NCBI GenBank assembly: GCA_902577285.1
Contig: CACGYL010000004.1
Coordinates: forward strand, 1 to 62,821
Direction: 5' to 3'
From: an uncultured Pelagibacteraceae bacterium
Lineage (GTDB): Bacteria; Pseudomonadota; Alphaproteobacteria; Pelagibacterales; Pelagibacteraceae
DNA: 62,821 nt
The position numbers and the translations under genes were made by a program. The notes under the pieces are model-generated. The model did not search any database. It was not told the origin of the DNA and worked only from the letters and a program-made list of their open reading frames with translations. Below are positions 9,460-18,040 of the stretch, in pieces; within the stretch, counting starts at the first letter, position 1, and every line of letters starts with the position of its first letter.

Positions 9460-10431
9460 ATGAAAATTTTAAAAACTTTGTTTTCTATTTTATTTTCTGT
9501 CTTGTTAATAGCAAATGTAAATGCTTCTGAAAAGTGGGATATGGCTTTAGCTTATGGTGCGAGCAACTTTCACTCAGCAAATGCAGCAGAATTTGCTAAA
9601 AATGTTTCAGAGAAAAGTGGAGGAAAACTTACAATAGTTACACATCCTGGTGGATCATTATTTAAAGGTGGAGAAATCTTTAGAGCGGTAAGAACTGGTC
9701 AAGCACAGATGGGCGAAAGATTTATGTCAGCATTGGGAAAAGTTGACCCTATTCTTGAAATTGACTCACAACCTTTTTTAGCAACTTCATATGACGATGC
9801 TATGAAACTTTATCAAGCTTCAAAGCCAGCAATCATTGAAAGTTTAAACCAAAAAGGATTAGTATTTTTATATGCTGTGCCATGGCCTGCACAAGGACTA
9901 TATAGCAAAAATGAAATCAATAGTGTTTCAGATCTAGAAGGTTTAAAATTTAGAGCTTATAATTCTGCAACAATTAGAATTGCAGAGCTTACAGGTATGG
10001 CTCCAACTAAAATTGAAGCGGCTGAAATCAGTCAAGCATTTTCAACTGGAGCAGTTGAAAGTATGATTACATCGCCAACAACTGGTAAAAATAGCAAAAT
10101 ATGGGAGAACGGTGTTAAATATTTCTATGATATCGCTGCTTGGTTCCCAAAAAATATGGTTGTTGCACATAGAGGATCTTGGAATAAACTAGATGCTGAT
10201 ACACAAATGCTAATTAAAAGAGAAGCTGCTGCTGCAGAAGAAAAAGGTTGGATGCTTTCTAGAGTTGGAAATATAGAAGATAAAAAAGCTCTAGCTGCTG
10301 CAGGAATGGTAGTAGGCAAAGTAAATGCTGATTTAGAAAAACATTTCCAAAAAGTTGGAAAAAAAATGGCAAAAGAATGGAAGAAAAAAGCTGGCAAAAC
10401 AGGTGCTAGTGTACTTGCCGCATACAAATAA
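9460..10431 (+). CDS. dctP: TRAP transporter substrate-binding protein (DctP family)
   Basis: A 323-residue periplasmic binding protein of a tripartite ATP-independent periplasmic transporter. A signal peptide covers about residues 1-22, with likely cleavage after NVNA. The family hallmark segment is GLKFRAYNSATIRIAELTG near 160-180, whose Arg normally binds a substrate carboxylate. The start is fixed by a very good AGGAGG. Separated from dctQ by a perfect 14-bp hairpin. The ligand cannot be read from sequence; a carboxylate is usual for the family, and the nearby 5-oxoprolinase genes are only circumstantial evidence. Confidence 0.93.
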   Translation: MKILKTLFSILFSVLLIANVNASEKWDMALAYGASNFHSANAAEFAKNVSEKSGGKLTIVTHPGGSLFKGGEIFRAVRTGQAQMGERFMSALGKVDPILEIDSQPFLATSYDDAMKLYQASKPAIIESLNQKGLVFLYAVPWPAQGLYSKNEINSVSDLEGLKFRAYNSATIRIAELTGMAPTKIEAAEISQAFSTGAVESMITSPTTGKNSKIWENGVKYFYDIAAWFPKNMVVAHRGSWNKLDADTQMLIKREAAAAEEKGWMLSRVGNIEDKKALAAAGMVVGKVNADLEKHFQKVGKKMAKEWKKKAGKTGASVLAAYK

Positions 10432-10443
10432 AAAAAATATAAT

Positions 10444-10475
10444 AAAAAAGGCTGTTTAAAAAAACAGCCTTTTTT
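10444..10475 (+). terminator. Intrinsic terminator/attenuator between dctP and dctQ
   Basis: A perfect 14-bp inverted repeat (10444-10457 with 10462-10475) encloses an AAAA loop. The core GGCTGTTT/AAACAGCC is flanked by A and T runs, so the right arm ends in six T residues. It lies 12 bases after the dctP stop, and the dctQ ATG begins at 10476, the base after the T run. This is a textbook factor-independent terminator in form. Its position inside an operon suggests partial termination that keeps the binding protein mRNA in excess over the permease mRNA. Confidence 0.85.
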
Positions 10476-10961
10476 ATGTTACAGAAATTAAATAAATCAT
10501 TAAATAATATTTATAATTATTCAGGATATATAGCTGCAGTTTTTTTAATTCTTATTGCAGTTTTTATATTAACCGGAATTGCATCTAGAATTTTTGGTTT
10601 TTATATAAGGGGGTTAGCTGAATATTCAGGATATTGTATGGCTGCCTCATCTTTTTTTGCTCTTTCATATACGTTCATAAATGGGGGACATATAAGAATT
10701 ACATTATTTTTAGAAAAATCTACAGGTCTTAAAAAAAAATTTTTAGAAATTTGGAGTCTAGTCGTCACAACAATATTTGCCGGTTATATGTCGTATTATT
10801 TTGTTAAAATGTTAAAAATCTCATACGAGTTTGAGGAAAGAAGTGAAGGTGCTGATGAAATTTTAATATGGATACCTCAGTGTAGTGTCGCTATTGGAGC
10901 AACACTTTTTTTTATATGTGCCTTTCATCAATTAATTTTGAAAGTTTATAAAAATGATTGA
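10476..10961 (+). CDS. dctQ: TRAP transporter small permease subunit (DctQ)
   Basis: A 161-residue protein with four predicted membrane segments (roughly residues 17-40, 48-66, 85-108 and 130-155), the usual DctQ size and topology. It pairs with DctM to form the TRAP permease. The ATG is directly after the T-tract of the upstream hairpin, so the normal ribosome-binding region is occupied by the stem and no Shine-Dalgarno is visible. No alternative start precedes the first membrane segment. The end overlaps dctM by eight bases. Confidence 0.9.
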   Translation: MLQKLNKSLNNIYNYSGYIAAVFLILIAVFILTGIASRIFGFYIRGLAEYSGYCMAASSFFALSYTFINGGHIRITLFLEKSTGLKKKFLEIWSLVVTTIFAGYMSYYFVKMLKISYEFEERSEGADEILIWIPQCSVAIGATLFFICAFHQLILKVYKND

Positions 10962-12264
10962 AATTTTATTAGCTATTTTTTTTATTACAGTTTTACTGCT
11001 TTTTTTAAGCTCTGGAATATGGGTAGCAATAAGCATGATAGGTGTTTCATCTATTGGAATGATTTTATTTACTTCTCGACCAGTTGGAGATGCGATGGCC
11101 ACAACAATATGGGGCGCATCATCATCCTGGACCTTGACTGCACTGCCTCTTTTTGTATGGATGGGAGAAATTTTATTTAGGACTAAATTATCAGAAAATT
11201 TATTTGAGGGTTTGGCTCCTTGGTTGCAAAAACTTCCTGGAGGCTTAATTCATGTTAATGTTGTTGGATGCGCATTGTTTGCAGCTATATCTGGATCCTC
11301 AGCAGCAACAGTCGCTACGGTTGGAAAAATGTCAATTCCAGAATTAAGAAAAAGAAAATATCCTGAAAAAATTTTACTTGGAAGTCTTGCGGGCTCTGGA
11401 ACTTTAGGATTACTAATCCCTCCTTCAATTATTCTAATTATTTATGGAGTAACTGTTCAAGAGTCTATTGCTAAACTATTTATAGCAGGAATAATTCCTG
11501 GAATAATGATTGCTCTGATTTTTATGGGCTATGTAATCATTTGGTCTTTGTTAAATAAAAATAAAATGCCGTTAACTGAAGAAAATTACTCATTTTTAAA
11601 TAAATTAAGTAAATCAAAACAGTTAATACCTGTAATTTTATTAATCCTTGGTGTAATTGGCTCTATTTATACTGGAATTGCAACAGCAACTGAAGCAGCA
11701 TCTCTGGGTGTTGTGGGAGCTTTAATACTTTCTTATTTTCAAAAAAGTTTAAACTTAAAAACTTTTAAAGAATCTTTACTTGGTGCAACAAAAACCTCGT
11801 GCATGATTGCATTCATACTAGCTGGAGCAACATTTTTATCACTCGCTATGGGATTTACGGGTCTTCCTAGAAATCTAGCAATTTGGATCCAAAATATGGA
11901 ATTATCACCGTATGTTTTAATTTTTGTATTAATGATTTTTTATATAATTTTAGGTATGTTTCTTGATGGAATATCAGCTGTTGTGCTTACAATGGCAATT
12001 ATTGAACCTATGATAAGGCAAGCTGGTTTTGATATGATTTGGTTTGGTATTTTTTTAGTGATAGTTGTTGAAATGGCTCAAATAACCCCACCAGTAGGTT
12101 TTAATTTATTTGTTTTGCAAGGTATGGCTAACAAAGATATGGGCTACATCGCTAAGAGTGCATTTCCATTATTCTTATTGATGATATTTGCAGTGCTCTT
12201 AATTGTTTTATTTCCTCAAATAGCTTTATGGATGCCAGAGCAAATGATTCAAAATATAAACTAA
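10954..12264 (+). CDS. dctM: TRAP transporter large permease subunit (DctM)
   Basis: A 436-residue polytopic membrane protein with roughly a dozen hydrophobic segments. It has DctM hallmarks: an AISGSSAATVATVG block near 110-123, GLLIPPS near 153-159, and a C-terminal ITPPVGFNLFVLQG segment. It forms the sodium-coupled transport channel with DctQ. The start overlaps dctQ by eight bases, implying translational coupling. The stop overlaps the convergent TPR gene by four bases. Confidence 0.95.
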   Translation: MIEILLAIFFITVLLLFLSSGIWVAISMIGVSSIGMILFTSRPVGDAMATTIWGASSSWTLTALPLFVWMGEILFRTKLSENLFEGLAPWLQKLPGGLIHVNVVGCALFAAISGSSAATVATVGKMSIPELRKRKYPEKILLGSLAGSGTLGLLIPPSIILIIYGVTVQESIAKLFIAGIIPGIMIALIFMGYVIIWSLLNKNKMPLTEENYSFLNKLSKSKQLIPVILLILGVIGSIYTGIATATEAASLGVVGALILSYFQKSLNLKTFKESLLGATKTSCMIAFILAGATFLSLAMGFTGLPRNLAIWIQNMELSPYVLIFVLMIFYIILGMFLDGISAVVLTMAIIEPMIRQAGFDMIWFGIFLVIVVEMAQITPPVGFNLFVLQGMANKDMGYIAKSAFPLFLLMIFAVLLIVLFPQIALWMPEQMIQNIN

Positions 12265-12746
12265 TATTTTGATTTTTTTGTTCCGTCGATAATTTCTTTT
12301 AATTCTTTATATTCTTTACAATTACAATTTTTTAAAACTTCTAATCTTTCTTTTGCTAAATTTATTCTATTTGTAACGACATATAGTTCACCTAAGTACT
12401 CGTTAATTCCAACATGATTTGGTTCAACTTGTAAACCTAGTAAATAATATTTCTCACCAGCCTCAAAATCTCCAAGTTTTCTAGTTGTAAAACCTAAATA
12501 ATTCAAAGTATCGGCTTGTAATGGTTTTTTTTTATCTAATTCTAATAAAATCTTTTGAGCTTTTTTATATCTTTTTAAAGCCTTATCCATTTTATCTTTT
12601 GACTCATATTTTTTTGCAGCCTCAATCAATTTTACTGCGTTTTTATAATTTGGTTTTTTATCTGATGAGCTTGTTCCAGCTGCAAAAGACTGAGTAGCAA
12701 AGGTTAAAAGTAAAAATAAGGTTAAAAATACTTTAATAATATTCAT
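12261..12746 (-). CDS. Exported TPR protein
   Basis: A 161-residue protein with a signal peptide (about residues 1-22, ending SFA), a short Lys-rich linker, then tetratricopeptide-like helices: AVKLIEAAKKYESKDKMDKA, ADTLNYLGFTTRKLGDFEAG and the paired YYLLGLQVEPNHVGINEYLG. The last repeats have canonical TPR residues. Probably periplasmic. It overlaps the pxpA stop by four bases in an ATGA arrangement, so it is translated with pxpA. The function is unknown; TPR domains usually mediate protein contacts. Confidence 0.8.
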   Translation of the reverse strand: MNIIKVFLTLFLLLTFATQSFAAGTSSSDKKPNYKNAVKLIEAAKKYESKDKMDKALKRYKKAQKILLELDKKKPLQADTLNYLGFTTRKLGDFEAGEKYYLLGLQVEPNHVGINEYLGELYVVTNRINLAKERLEVLKNCNCKEYKELKEIIDGTKKSKY

Positions 12747-13516
12747 AAAAATTTGCTCATTTTATTTAAAGGTTTTAAATTTAAATTATTTTCTAATAAG
12801 TTTTGTTTTACAAACATTGCAGTCTCTAATGAACTTTTATTATCACCATGTATGCAGACAGAGTCAATTTCACAAGGTATTTGTTTACCACTGTGACAAT
12901 TAAGGGTTTGGTTTTTAACCATATTCAATACATGATTTTTAGCTCGAGTGGGATCTGTTATTAAAGCATGATCTTTTGCTCTAGAAACTAGCGTTCCATC
13001 ATCTTCATAATTTCTGTCGGCAAATATTTCACAGGCAATTTTCATATCAAGTTTTTTTGCTGCTATTTCCATTTTTGAACCAGTAGGTACTAAATAAATG
13101 ATATCTTTATCAATTTGGTATATTGATTTAGCTAAAGTTGTTGCTAGATCTAAGTCCTCACATGCCATATTATTCAACGCACCATGCGGTTTAATATGTG
13201 AAACCTTTTGTCCTTGTAGATTAGCTATATTTTGTAAAATCTCATATTGATCAATAATTAGTTTATTTATTTCACTAGCTGAAAGGTTCATTCTTTTACG
13301 TCCAAAATTTTCAGGATCATTAAATGATGGGTGCGCTCCAATGCTAACATTATTTTCTTTAGAAATTTTCACTACTTCTTGCATTGTCTGCTCATCACCT
13401 GCATGATATCCGCATGCCACATTAGCAGAATTTACAATTTTGAGTAGCTCAGGATCATTTTCATTTGAATGATGCTTTGATTTTTCACCTAAATCGCAAT
13501 TTAAATTAATTTCCAT
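12743..13516 (-). CDS. pxpA: 5-oxoprolinase subunit A (LamB/YcsF family)
   Basis: Part of the ATP-dependent PxpABC 5-oxoprolinase, which hydrolyses pyroglutamate to glutamate. About 257 residues beginning MEINLNCDLGE, the family's hallmark N-terminus. Further conserved blocks are SANVACGYHAGD, GAHPSF and VSHIKPHGALNN, which together supply metal and catalytic residues. An in-frame ATG at 13540 adds eight residues, but the family start corresponds to the ATG at 13516. The gene is divergent from pxpB with only 27 bases between starts, whereas in many genomes pxpA and pxpBC share one strand. Confidence 0.93.
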   Translation of the reverse strand: MEINLNCDLGEKSKHHSNENDPELLKIVNSANVACGYHAGDEQTMQEVVKISKENNVSIGAHPSFNDPENFGRKRMNLSASEINKLIIDQYEILQNIANLQGQKVSHIKPHGALNNMACEDLDLATTLAKSIYQIDKDIIYLVPTGSKMEIAAKKLDMKIACEIFADRNYEDDGTLVSRAKDHALITDPTRAKNHVLNMVKNQTLNCHSGKQIPCEIDSVCIHGDNKSSLETAMFVKQNLLENNLNLKPLNKMSKFL

Positions 13517-13543
13517 ACTTAATAGCTTAAAGTATAACATGGC

Positions 13544-14218
13544 ATGATAAAAAATATATCAAATCTTGGTGACGCAGCTTTATACTGTGATTTTGGAAAT
13601 GAGGTAAACAAGGAGATAAATTTAAAAGTAATTCAATTTTTTAAAAATATAAAGAAAAGCAATATCCCTGGTATTACAAATATTACACCAAGTTATAATA
13701 AATTAATAATTAGTTTTGACCTAAACATTACTAACTTTGAGAAAATAAAAACAGAGGTTGAACAATTAAATTTCAAGAATGAAATAGCGAGTGCAGGTAA
13801 TCTAATCAAAATACCTATCTGCTGTGATAAAGATTTTGCTTTAGATATAAAAAGATTAGAAAAATTGTTAAATCTAGAAAAAGAGGCAATTTATAAAAAA
13901 TTTTTTTCAAAAAAATATTATTGTTATATGACAGGATTTATTGCTGGCATGCCATTTTTGGGAGATTTGGATAATTCTATATACGCTAGACGTTTAGATA
14001 CACCAAGGGTTAAAGTGCCAAAAAACTCTATAGGCTTAACAGAACAATTTTGTAATATCTATACATTTGAAAGTCCTGGTGGATGGAATATTATTGGAAA
14101 AACCCCTTTAGATATATTCGATAATAAAAATAATTCTTCACCAAATTTAATAAATCCAGGTGATACGATATCATTTTTTCAAATATCAAAATCAGAATTC
14201 GAGAAAAAATATGGCTGA
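13544..14218 (+). CDS. pxpB: 5-oxoprolinase subunit B (KipI/allophanate hydrolase subunit 1 family)
   Basis: A 224-residue protein of the AHS1/KipI family. It begins with the ISNLGDAALYCDFGNE motif, and carries FIAGMPFLGDLD (about 129-140), RLDTPRVKVPKNSIGL and the CNIYTFESPGGWNIIGKTP block, all diagnostic. With PxpC it forms the ATP-dependent part of 5-oxoprolinase. The cyclophilin-like C-terminal domain is intact. The stop overlaps the probable pxpC ATG by eight bases. Confidence 0.93.
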   Translation: MIKNISNLGDAALYCDFGNEVNKEINLKVIQFFKNIKKSNIPGITNITPSYNKLIISFDLNITNFEKIKTEVEQLNFKNEIASAGNLIKIPICCDKDFALDIKRLEKLLNLEKEAIYKKFFSKKYYCYMTGFIAGMPFLGDLDNSIYARRLDTPRVKVPKNSIGLTEQFCNIYTFESPGGWNIIGKTPLDIFDNKNNSSPNLINPGDTISFFQISKSEFEKKYG

Positions 14219-15158
14219 AAATTATTTTGAAGTTTTAAGACCAGGTATAAATACAACTTTCCAAGATAATGGTAGAAAAAATTTTTATCATATCGGAATA
14301 CCTTTTAGCGGTGCGATGGATAATAGAAATTTTATTTTAGCTAATGCTATTTCAAATAATAAAAAAAATAGTCCTGTTATAGAATTTGCATTACAAGGGC
14401 CAAAATTGAGATACAAAGGTGATAAAGTTTATTTTAATGTCACTGGAGATGTAAACTTTCAAATATTAAGAAAAAATAAAATAGAAGAAGGAATTTGTTA
14501 TCAAAATCTTGTTTTAGAAAATAATGATTGTTTAGATCTAATATCCACTAATAGATCTGTTTATGGTTATTTATCTATAAATGCATCATTTAAAATAGAT
14601 TTTTATCTTGATAGTTGCTCAGTAAATACGAAAGCAGAAATTGGTGCTAACAATGGGAAAATATTAAAAAAAAATCAAATAATTAAAATAGAAAATATTA
14701 CAAAAAAATATTCTTTGAGTAAATTAGATTACATAAATTCAAAAATTGAAAATATTAGAGTAATAAAAGGACCACACTTCGATTATTTTTCCAAAACTGC
14801 AAAAGAATTATTTTTTAAAGAAAAATTTAGTATAACAAAATTGACTGATAGAATGGGAATTAGATTAGATGGACCAAAAATTGAAAACATAAAATATACA
14901 AACATCAAATCTGAGGGATTAGTTAAAGGAACGATTCAAATAACAGCTGATGGTGACCCAATTGTTATGCTTTCAGATCATGGAACTATTGGAGGTTATC
15001 CTAAAATTGGAGTTGTTATAAGTGCTGATTACGATAAGCTAGTTCAAATACCACCTGGAAGTAAAGTAAAATTTAAAGAAATCAATTTAAAAGATGCTGA
15101 AACTATTTACAAACTTTATGAAATGGAAACCCAAAATTTAATATCTAAAACTAAATGA
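14211..15158 (+). CDS. pxpC: 5-oxoprolinase subunit C (KipA/allophanate hydrolase subunit 2 family)
   Basis: About 315 residues of the AHS2/KipA family. Early conserved blocks are VLRPGINTTFQDNGR and GIPFSGAMD (the biotin-dependent carboxylase-like fold), followed by RVIKGPHFDYF, TDRMGIRLDGP and the C-terminal GTIQITADGDPIVMLSDHGTIGGYPKIG-type segment. An in-frame GTG at 14160 would add 17 unconserved residues inside pxpB; the ATG at 14211 is preferred. A DMT permease starts in an ATGA overlap with its stop. Confidence 0.93.
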   Translation: MAENYFEVLRPGINTTFQDNGRKNFYHIGIPFSGAMDNRNFILANAISNNKKNSPVIEFALQGPKLRYKGDKVYFNVTGDVNFQILRKNKIEEGICYQNLVLENNDCLDLISTNRSVYGYLSINASFKIDFYLDSCSVNTKAEIGANNGKILKKNQIIKIENITKKYSLSKLDYINSKIENIRVIKGPHFDYFSKTAKELFFKEKFSITKLTDRMGIRLDGPKIENIKYTNIKSEGLVKGTIQITADGDPIVMLSDHGTIGGYPKIGVVISADYDKLVQIPPGSKVKFKEINLKDAETIYKLYEMETQNLISKTK

Positions 15159-16033
15159 ATTTAATTTCTAAATTACCAGGACCATTGTTAATTTTTCTTG
15201 GTGCATTTTGTCTTAGTTTTGGAGGTTTAATTGTAAAATCGTTTGAAGGATCAACTTTATGGCAAATACTATTCTGGAGACAAGTTTTTTTTATAATAAC
15301 TGTAACTATATTTTTATTTTTTAATTATAAAAAGAATGTATTTAGCAAAATTTATTTATCAGGAATTCCAGGATTAATTGGAGGTATTATTCTTGGTATT
15401 GGTTTTAGTAGTTATGTTTTTGCCATGTATAATACTACAGTTGCCAATACTAATTTTATTATCCAGACGCAGACAATTTTTTTAGCAATTTTTGGTTATT
15501 TTTTTTTAAAAGAGAAAATTTCAAAAATTACACTAGCGTCAATTATTTTAGCAATATCAGGTTTAATACTTATGCTTGGAAATACCCTTTCAAGTGGTCA
15601 AATGTCAGGAAACATTGTTGCTTTTGTAATGCCTATTACATTTGCAATTTTAATTTTAATTGTAAGAAAGTATCCGACTGTGGATATGGTACCTCTTCAA
15701 CTAGTAGCAGGTATAGTTGCTATGATTATTGGTTTCTTAGCGTCAACTAAAATTTCTGTATCTATGTACGATATATTTTTAGCATTTTTATCAGGTACAT
15801 TTCAAATAGGGCTTGGTTTTATATTTATAACAATTGGAGCTAAAAAAACATTATCTGCAATGGTTGGTATAATTATGCTAACAGAGGCAATTTTAGGTCC
15901 TATGTGGGCATGGCTTTTTGTAAATGAAAATCCATCATTTTACGTATTAATTGGTGGCGGGATAATAATATTTGCAGTTTTTCTACAATTTGTCTCATCA
16001 TTTAAAGGTGAAAATAAATATAATCCTCAATAA
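15155..16033 (+). CDS. EamA/DMT family permease
   Basis: A 292-residue drug/metabolite transporter superfamily protein with about ten membrane segments in two EamA repeats. The repeat motifs show as FCLSFGGLIVKS near the start and LKEKISKITLASIILAISGLILM at about 118-140. Translation is coupled to pxpC by an ATGA overlap and its stop overlaps the next gene by one base, so it may be part of either unit. Direction and substrate of transport are not visible; an amino acid or pyroglutamate link is only suggested by position. Confidence 0.85.
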   Translation: MNLISKLPGPLLIFLGAFCLSFGGLIVKSFEGSTLWQILFWRQVFFIITVTIFLFFNYKKNVFSKIYLSGIPGLIGGIILGIGFSSYVFAMYNTTVANTNFIIQTQTIFLAIFGYFFLKEKISKITLASIILAISGLILMLGNTLSSGQMSGNIVAFVMPITFAILILIVRKYPTVDMVPLQLVAGIVAMIIGFLASTKISVSMYDIFLAFLSGTFQIGLGFIFITIGAKKTLSAMVGIIMLTEAILGPMWAWLFVNENPSFYVLIGGGIIIFAVFLQFVSSFKGENKYNPQ

Positions 16034-17271
16034 TGAAATTAGCAATTATAGGGTCTGGTATTTCAGGTCTAAGTGCAGCATATTATCTTTCGAAAAATCA
16101 TAAAGTTGATCTTTTTGAAAAAGAAGATCACTTTGGTGGACATTCCCATACAATAGATATCAAAATTCAAGATAATATAATACCTGTAGATATAGGCTTC
16201 ATTGTATTCAATAAAAAAACATATCCAAATTTAATAAATTTTTTTGAAGAAAATAACATAGCTATAGAAAAAAGTAATATGTCATTTTCAGTTTCTGTTA
16301 GAGACTCAGAAATTGAATATTGTGGAAAAGGAATATCAGGAATTTTTAGCAATAAATTAAATCTATTAAATATAAAATTTTTAAAAATGTTTTTTACAAT
16401 AATTGATTTTTACAAAAAGAGTGAAAACAAAAATTTAATTACCGAGAATATTACTTTAGGAAAATATTTAGAAAAATTAAATGTTTCAGACTATTTCATA
16501 AAATTTCATATTATTCCAATGGTTTCAGCAATATGGTCAATGCCTCCTTATGAAGCAAAGCAAATGCCTTTAAGTTTTTTTTTAAAATTTTTCCAAAACC
16601 ATGGTCTTTTTAAATTAAAAAATAGACCTCAATGGTTTACAGTTTCAAACAGAAGCAGAACATATGTAGATAAAATACTGAGCAATATAAGTGGCGAATA
16701 CTATAAAAATTATAACATAAATAAAATTAAAAGAATTCAATCTGGAGTCCAGGTTTATTATGGTGATAAAAATGAGTATTTTACTTATGACAAAGTTGTA
16801 CTAGCTACACATGCTGATCAAGCTCTTTCAATGATTGAAGCTCCAGATGAAAATGAAAAAAAGATTTTGAGTAATTTTAAATATAAAACAAATGAGGCGG
16901 TTATTCATGAAGATATTAATTACATGCCAAAAAATAATAAAGCTTGGTGTTCTTGGAATTCATCAATAAAGGCTGAAAACAGCGAGCAAAATTCCATTAC
17001 TTATTGGTTAAATTTATTGCAGAATCTGAATATTTCTAAAAATATATTTTTAACATTGAATCCTTATTTGAAAATACCTGAAGAAAAAATAATTAGAAGG
17101 GTACAATTTACACATCCTTATTTTGATCAAAAAGCAATTAATAGTCAAAAGGATCTACATTTAATTCAAAATAAAAATAATATTTTATTTTGTGGAAGTT
17201 ATTTTGGTTATGGTTTTCATGAAGATGGTATAAAATCATCATTAGATATGATGAATTATATTAATGTTTAA
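16033..17271 (+). CDS. FAD-dependent amine oxidase-like protein (COG2907 type)
   Basis: A 412-residue flavoprotein. The dinucleotide-binding fold is at the N-terminus: IGSGISGLSAAYYLS (about 6-20), then the LFEKEDHFGGHSHT acidic strand end and arginine-less glycine pair typical of this NAD/FAD-binding group. A C-terminal FAD contact is seen in LFCGSYFGYGFHEDGIKSS. It heads a tightly packed set with DUF1365, a CFA-family methyltransferase and DUF3833, a gene order known from many proteobacteria and implicated in unusual fatty acid modification. The exact reaction is not established here. Confidence 0.85.
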   Translation: MKLAIIGSGISGLSAAYYLSKNHKVDLFEKEDHFGGHSHTIDIKIQDNIIPVDIGFIVFNKKTYPNLINFFEENNIAIEKSNMSFSVSVRDSEIEYCGKGISGIFSNKLNLLNIKFLKMFFTIIDFYKKSENKNLITENITLGKYLEKLNVSDYFIKFHIIPMVSAIWSMPPYEAKQMPLSFFLKFFQNHGLFKLKNRPQWFTVSNRSRTYVDKILSNISGEYYKNYNINKIKRIQSGVQVYYGDKNEYFTYDKVVLATHADQALSMIEAPDENEKKILSNFKYKTNEAVIHEDINYMPKNNKAWCSWNSSIKAENSEQNSITYWLNLLQNLNISKNIFLTLNPYLKIPEEKIIRRVQFTHPYFDQKAINSQKDLHLIQNKNNILFCGSYFGYGFHEDGIKSSLDMMNYINV

Positions 17272-18040
17272 AAACTCAAAAATTTATACTGGGAAAGTAA
17301 TTCATAGAAGATTTAAACCTAAAAATCACTATTTTAAATATAGTGTTTTTTCATTGTTGATTGACCTTGATGATTTAGAGGAAATTAATAAGAATATTAC
17401 TATATTTTCTTATAATAAATTTAATATTATAAGTTTTTTTGACAAAGATCACGGTAATCGAGATGGAACATCTTTAAAAAATTGGGTTAAACATAATTTA
17501 AAAAATATTGGCATTGATGAAACAGAAGTAAAAGTTAAAATATTGTGTTATCCAAGAATTTTTGGGTATGTATTTAATCCTTTAAGTGTTTTTTTTATAT
17601 ATAATAAAGATAACAAAATAATTTCAATTTTCTATGAAGTTAAAAATACTTTTGGTGAACAGCATACTTATATTTTTAAAACTCATGATACAGAGACTAT
17701 AAAAAATAGTTGTACAAAAAAATTTCATGTATCGCCTTTTATAGAAATGGAGTGTATTTATAAATTTAGAGTAAACAAACCTTCTGATAAAATATCAGTT
17801 ATAATAGACCAATCTGATAAAGAGGGAAAATTATTATTTGCATCACAAGACGGTATTGCAAAAGATTTAAGTAATAAAAATTTGTTCTTTTCTTATATTT
17901 TTCACCCATTAATGACATTCAAAGTTATTGTCGCAATCCATTATGAAGCATTTAAATTATGGTTAAAAGGAATAAAGTTTATAAAGAAAAAGTTAAGAAT
18001 TAAAAATAATATTTCAGAAGAAATAAATGAATTTGAATAA
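17264..18040 (+). CDS. DUF1365 family protein
   Basis: A 258-residue protein of the DUF1365 family, recognised by the N-terminal YTGKVIHRRFKPKNHYFKYS block, FDKDHGNRDG near 62-71, CYPRIFGYVFNPLSVFFIY near 98-116 and the FHVSPF/FHPLMTFKVIVAIHYEA segments. It has no clear membrane span except a mildly hydrophobic C-terminal part. The start overlaps the flavoprotein gene by eight bases and the stop overlaps cfa by 14, so all three are coupled. The molecular function is unproven; constant association with CFA-type methyltransferases suggests a lipid role. Confidence 0.87.
   Translation: MFKNSKIYTGKVIHRRFKPKNHYFKYSVFSLLIDLDDLEEINKNITIFSYNKFNIISFFDKDHGNRDGTSLKNWVKHNLKNIGIDETEVKVKILCYPRIFGYVFNPLSVFFIYNKDNKIISIFYEVKNTFGEQHTYIFKTHDTETIKNSCTKKFHVSPFIEMECIYKFRVNKPSDKISVIIDQSDKEGKLLFASQDGIAKDLSNKNLFFSYIFHPLMTFKVIVAIHYEAFKLWLKGIKFIKKKLRIKNNISEEINEFE

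Noticed and set aside
10125..10427. 100-codon minus-strand ORF opposite dctP
   Set aside because: The product is a Ser/Ala/Phe-rich mirror of the dctP coding pattern, and dctP is certain.
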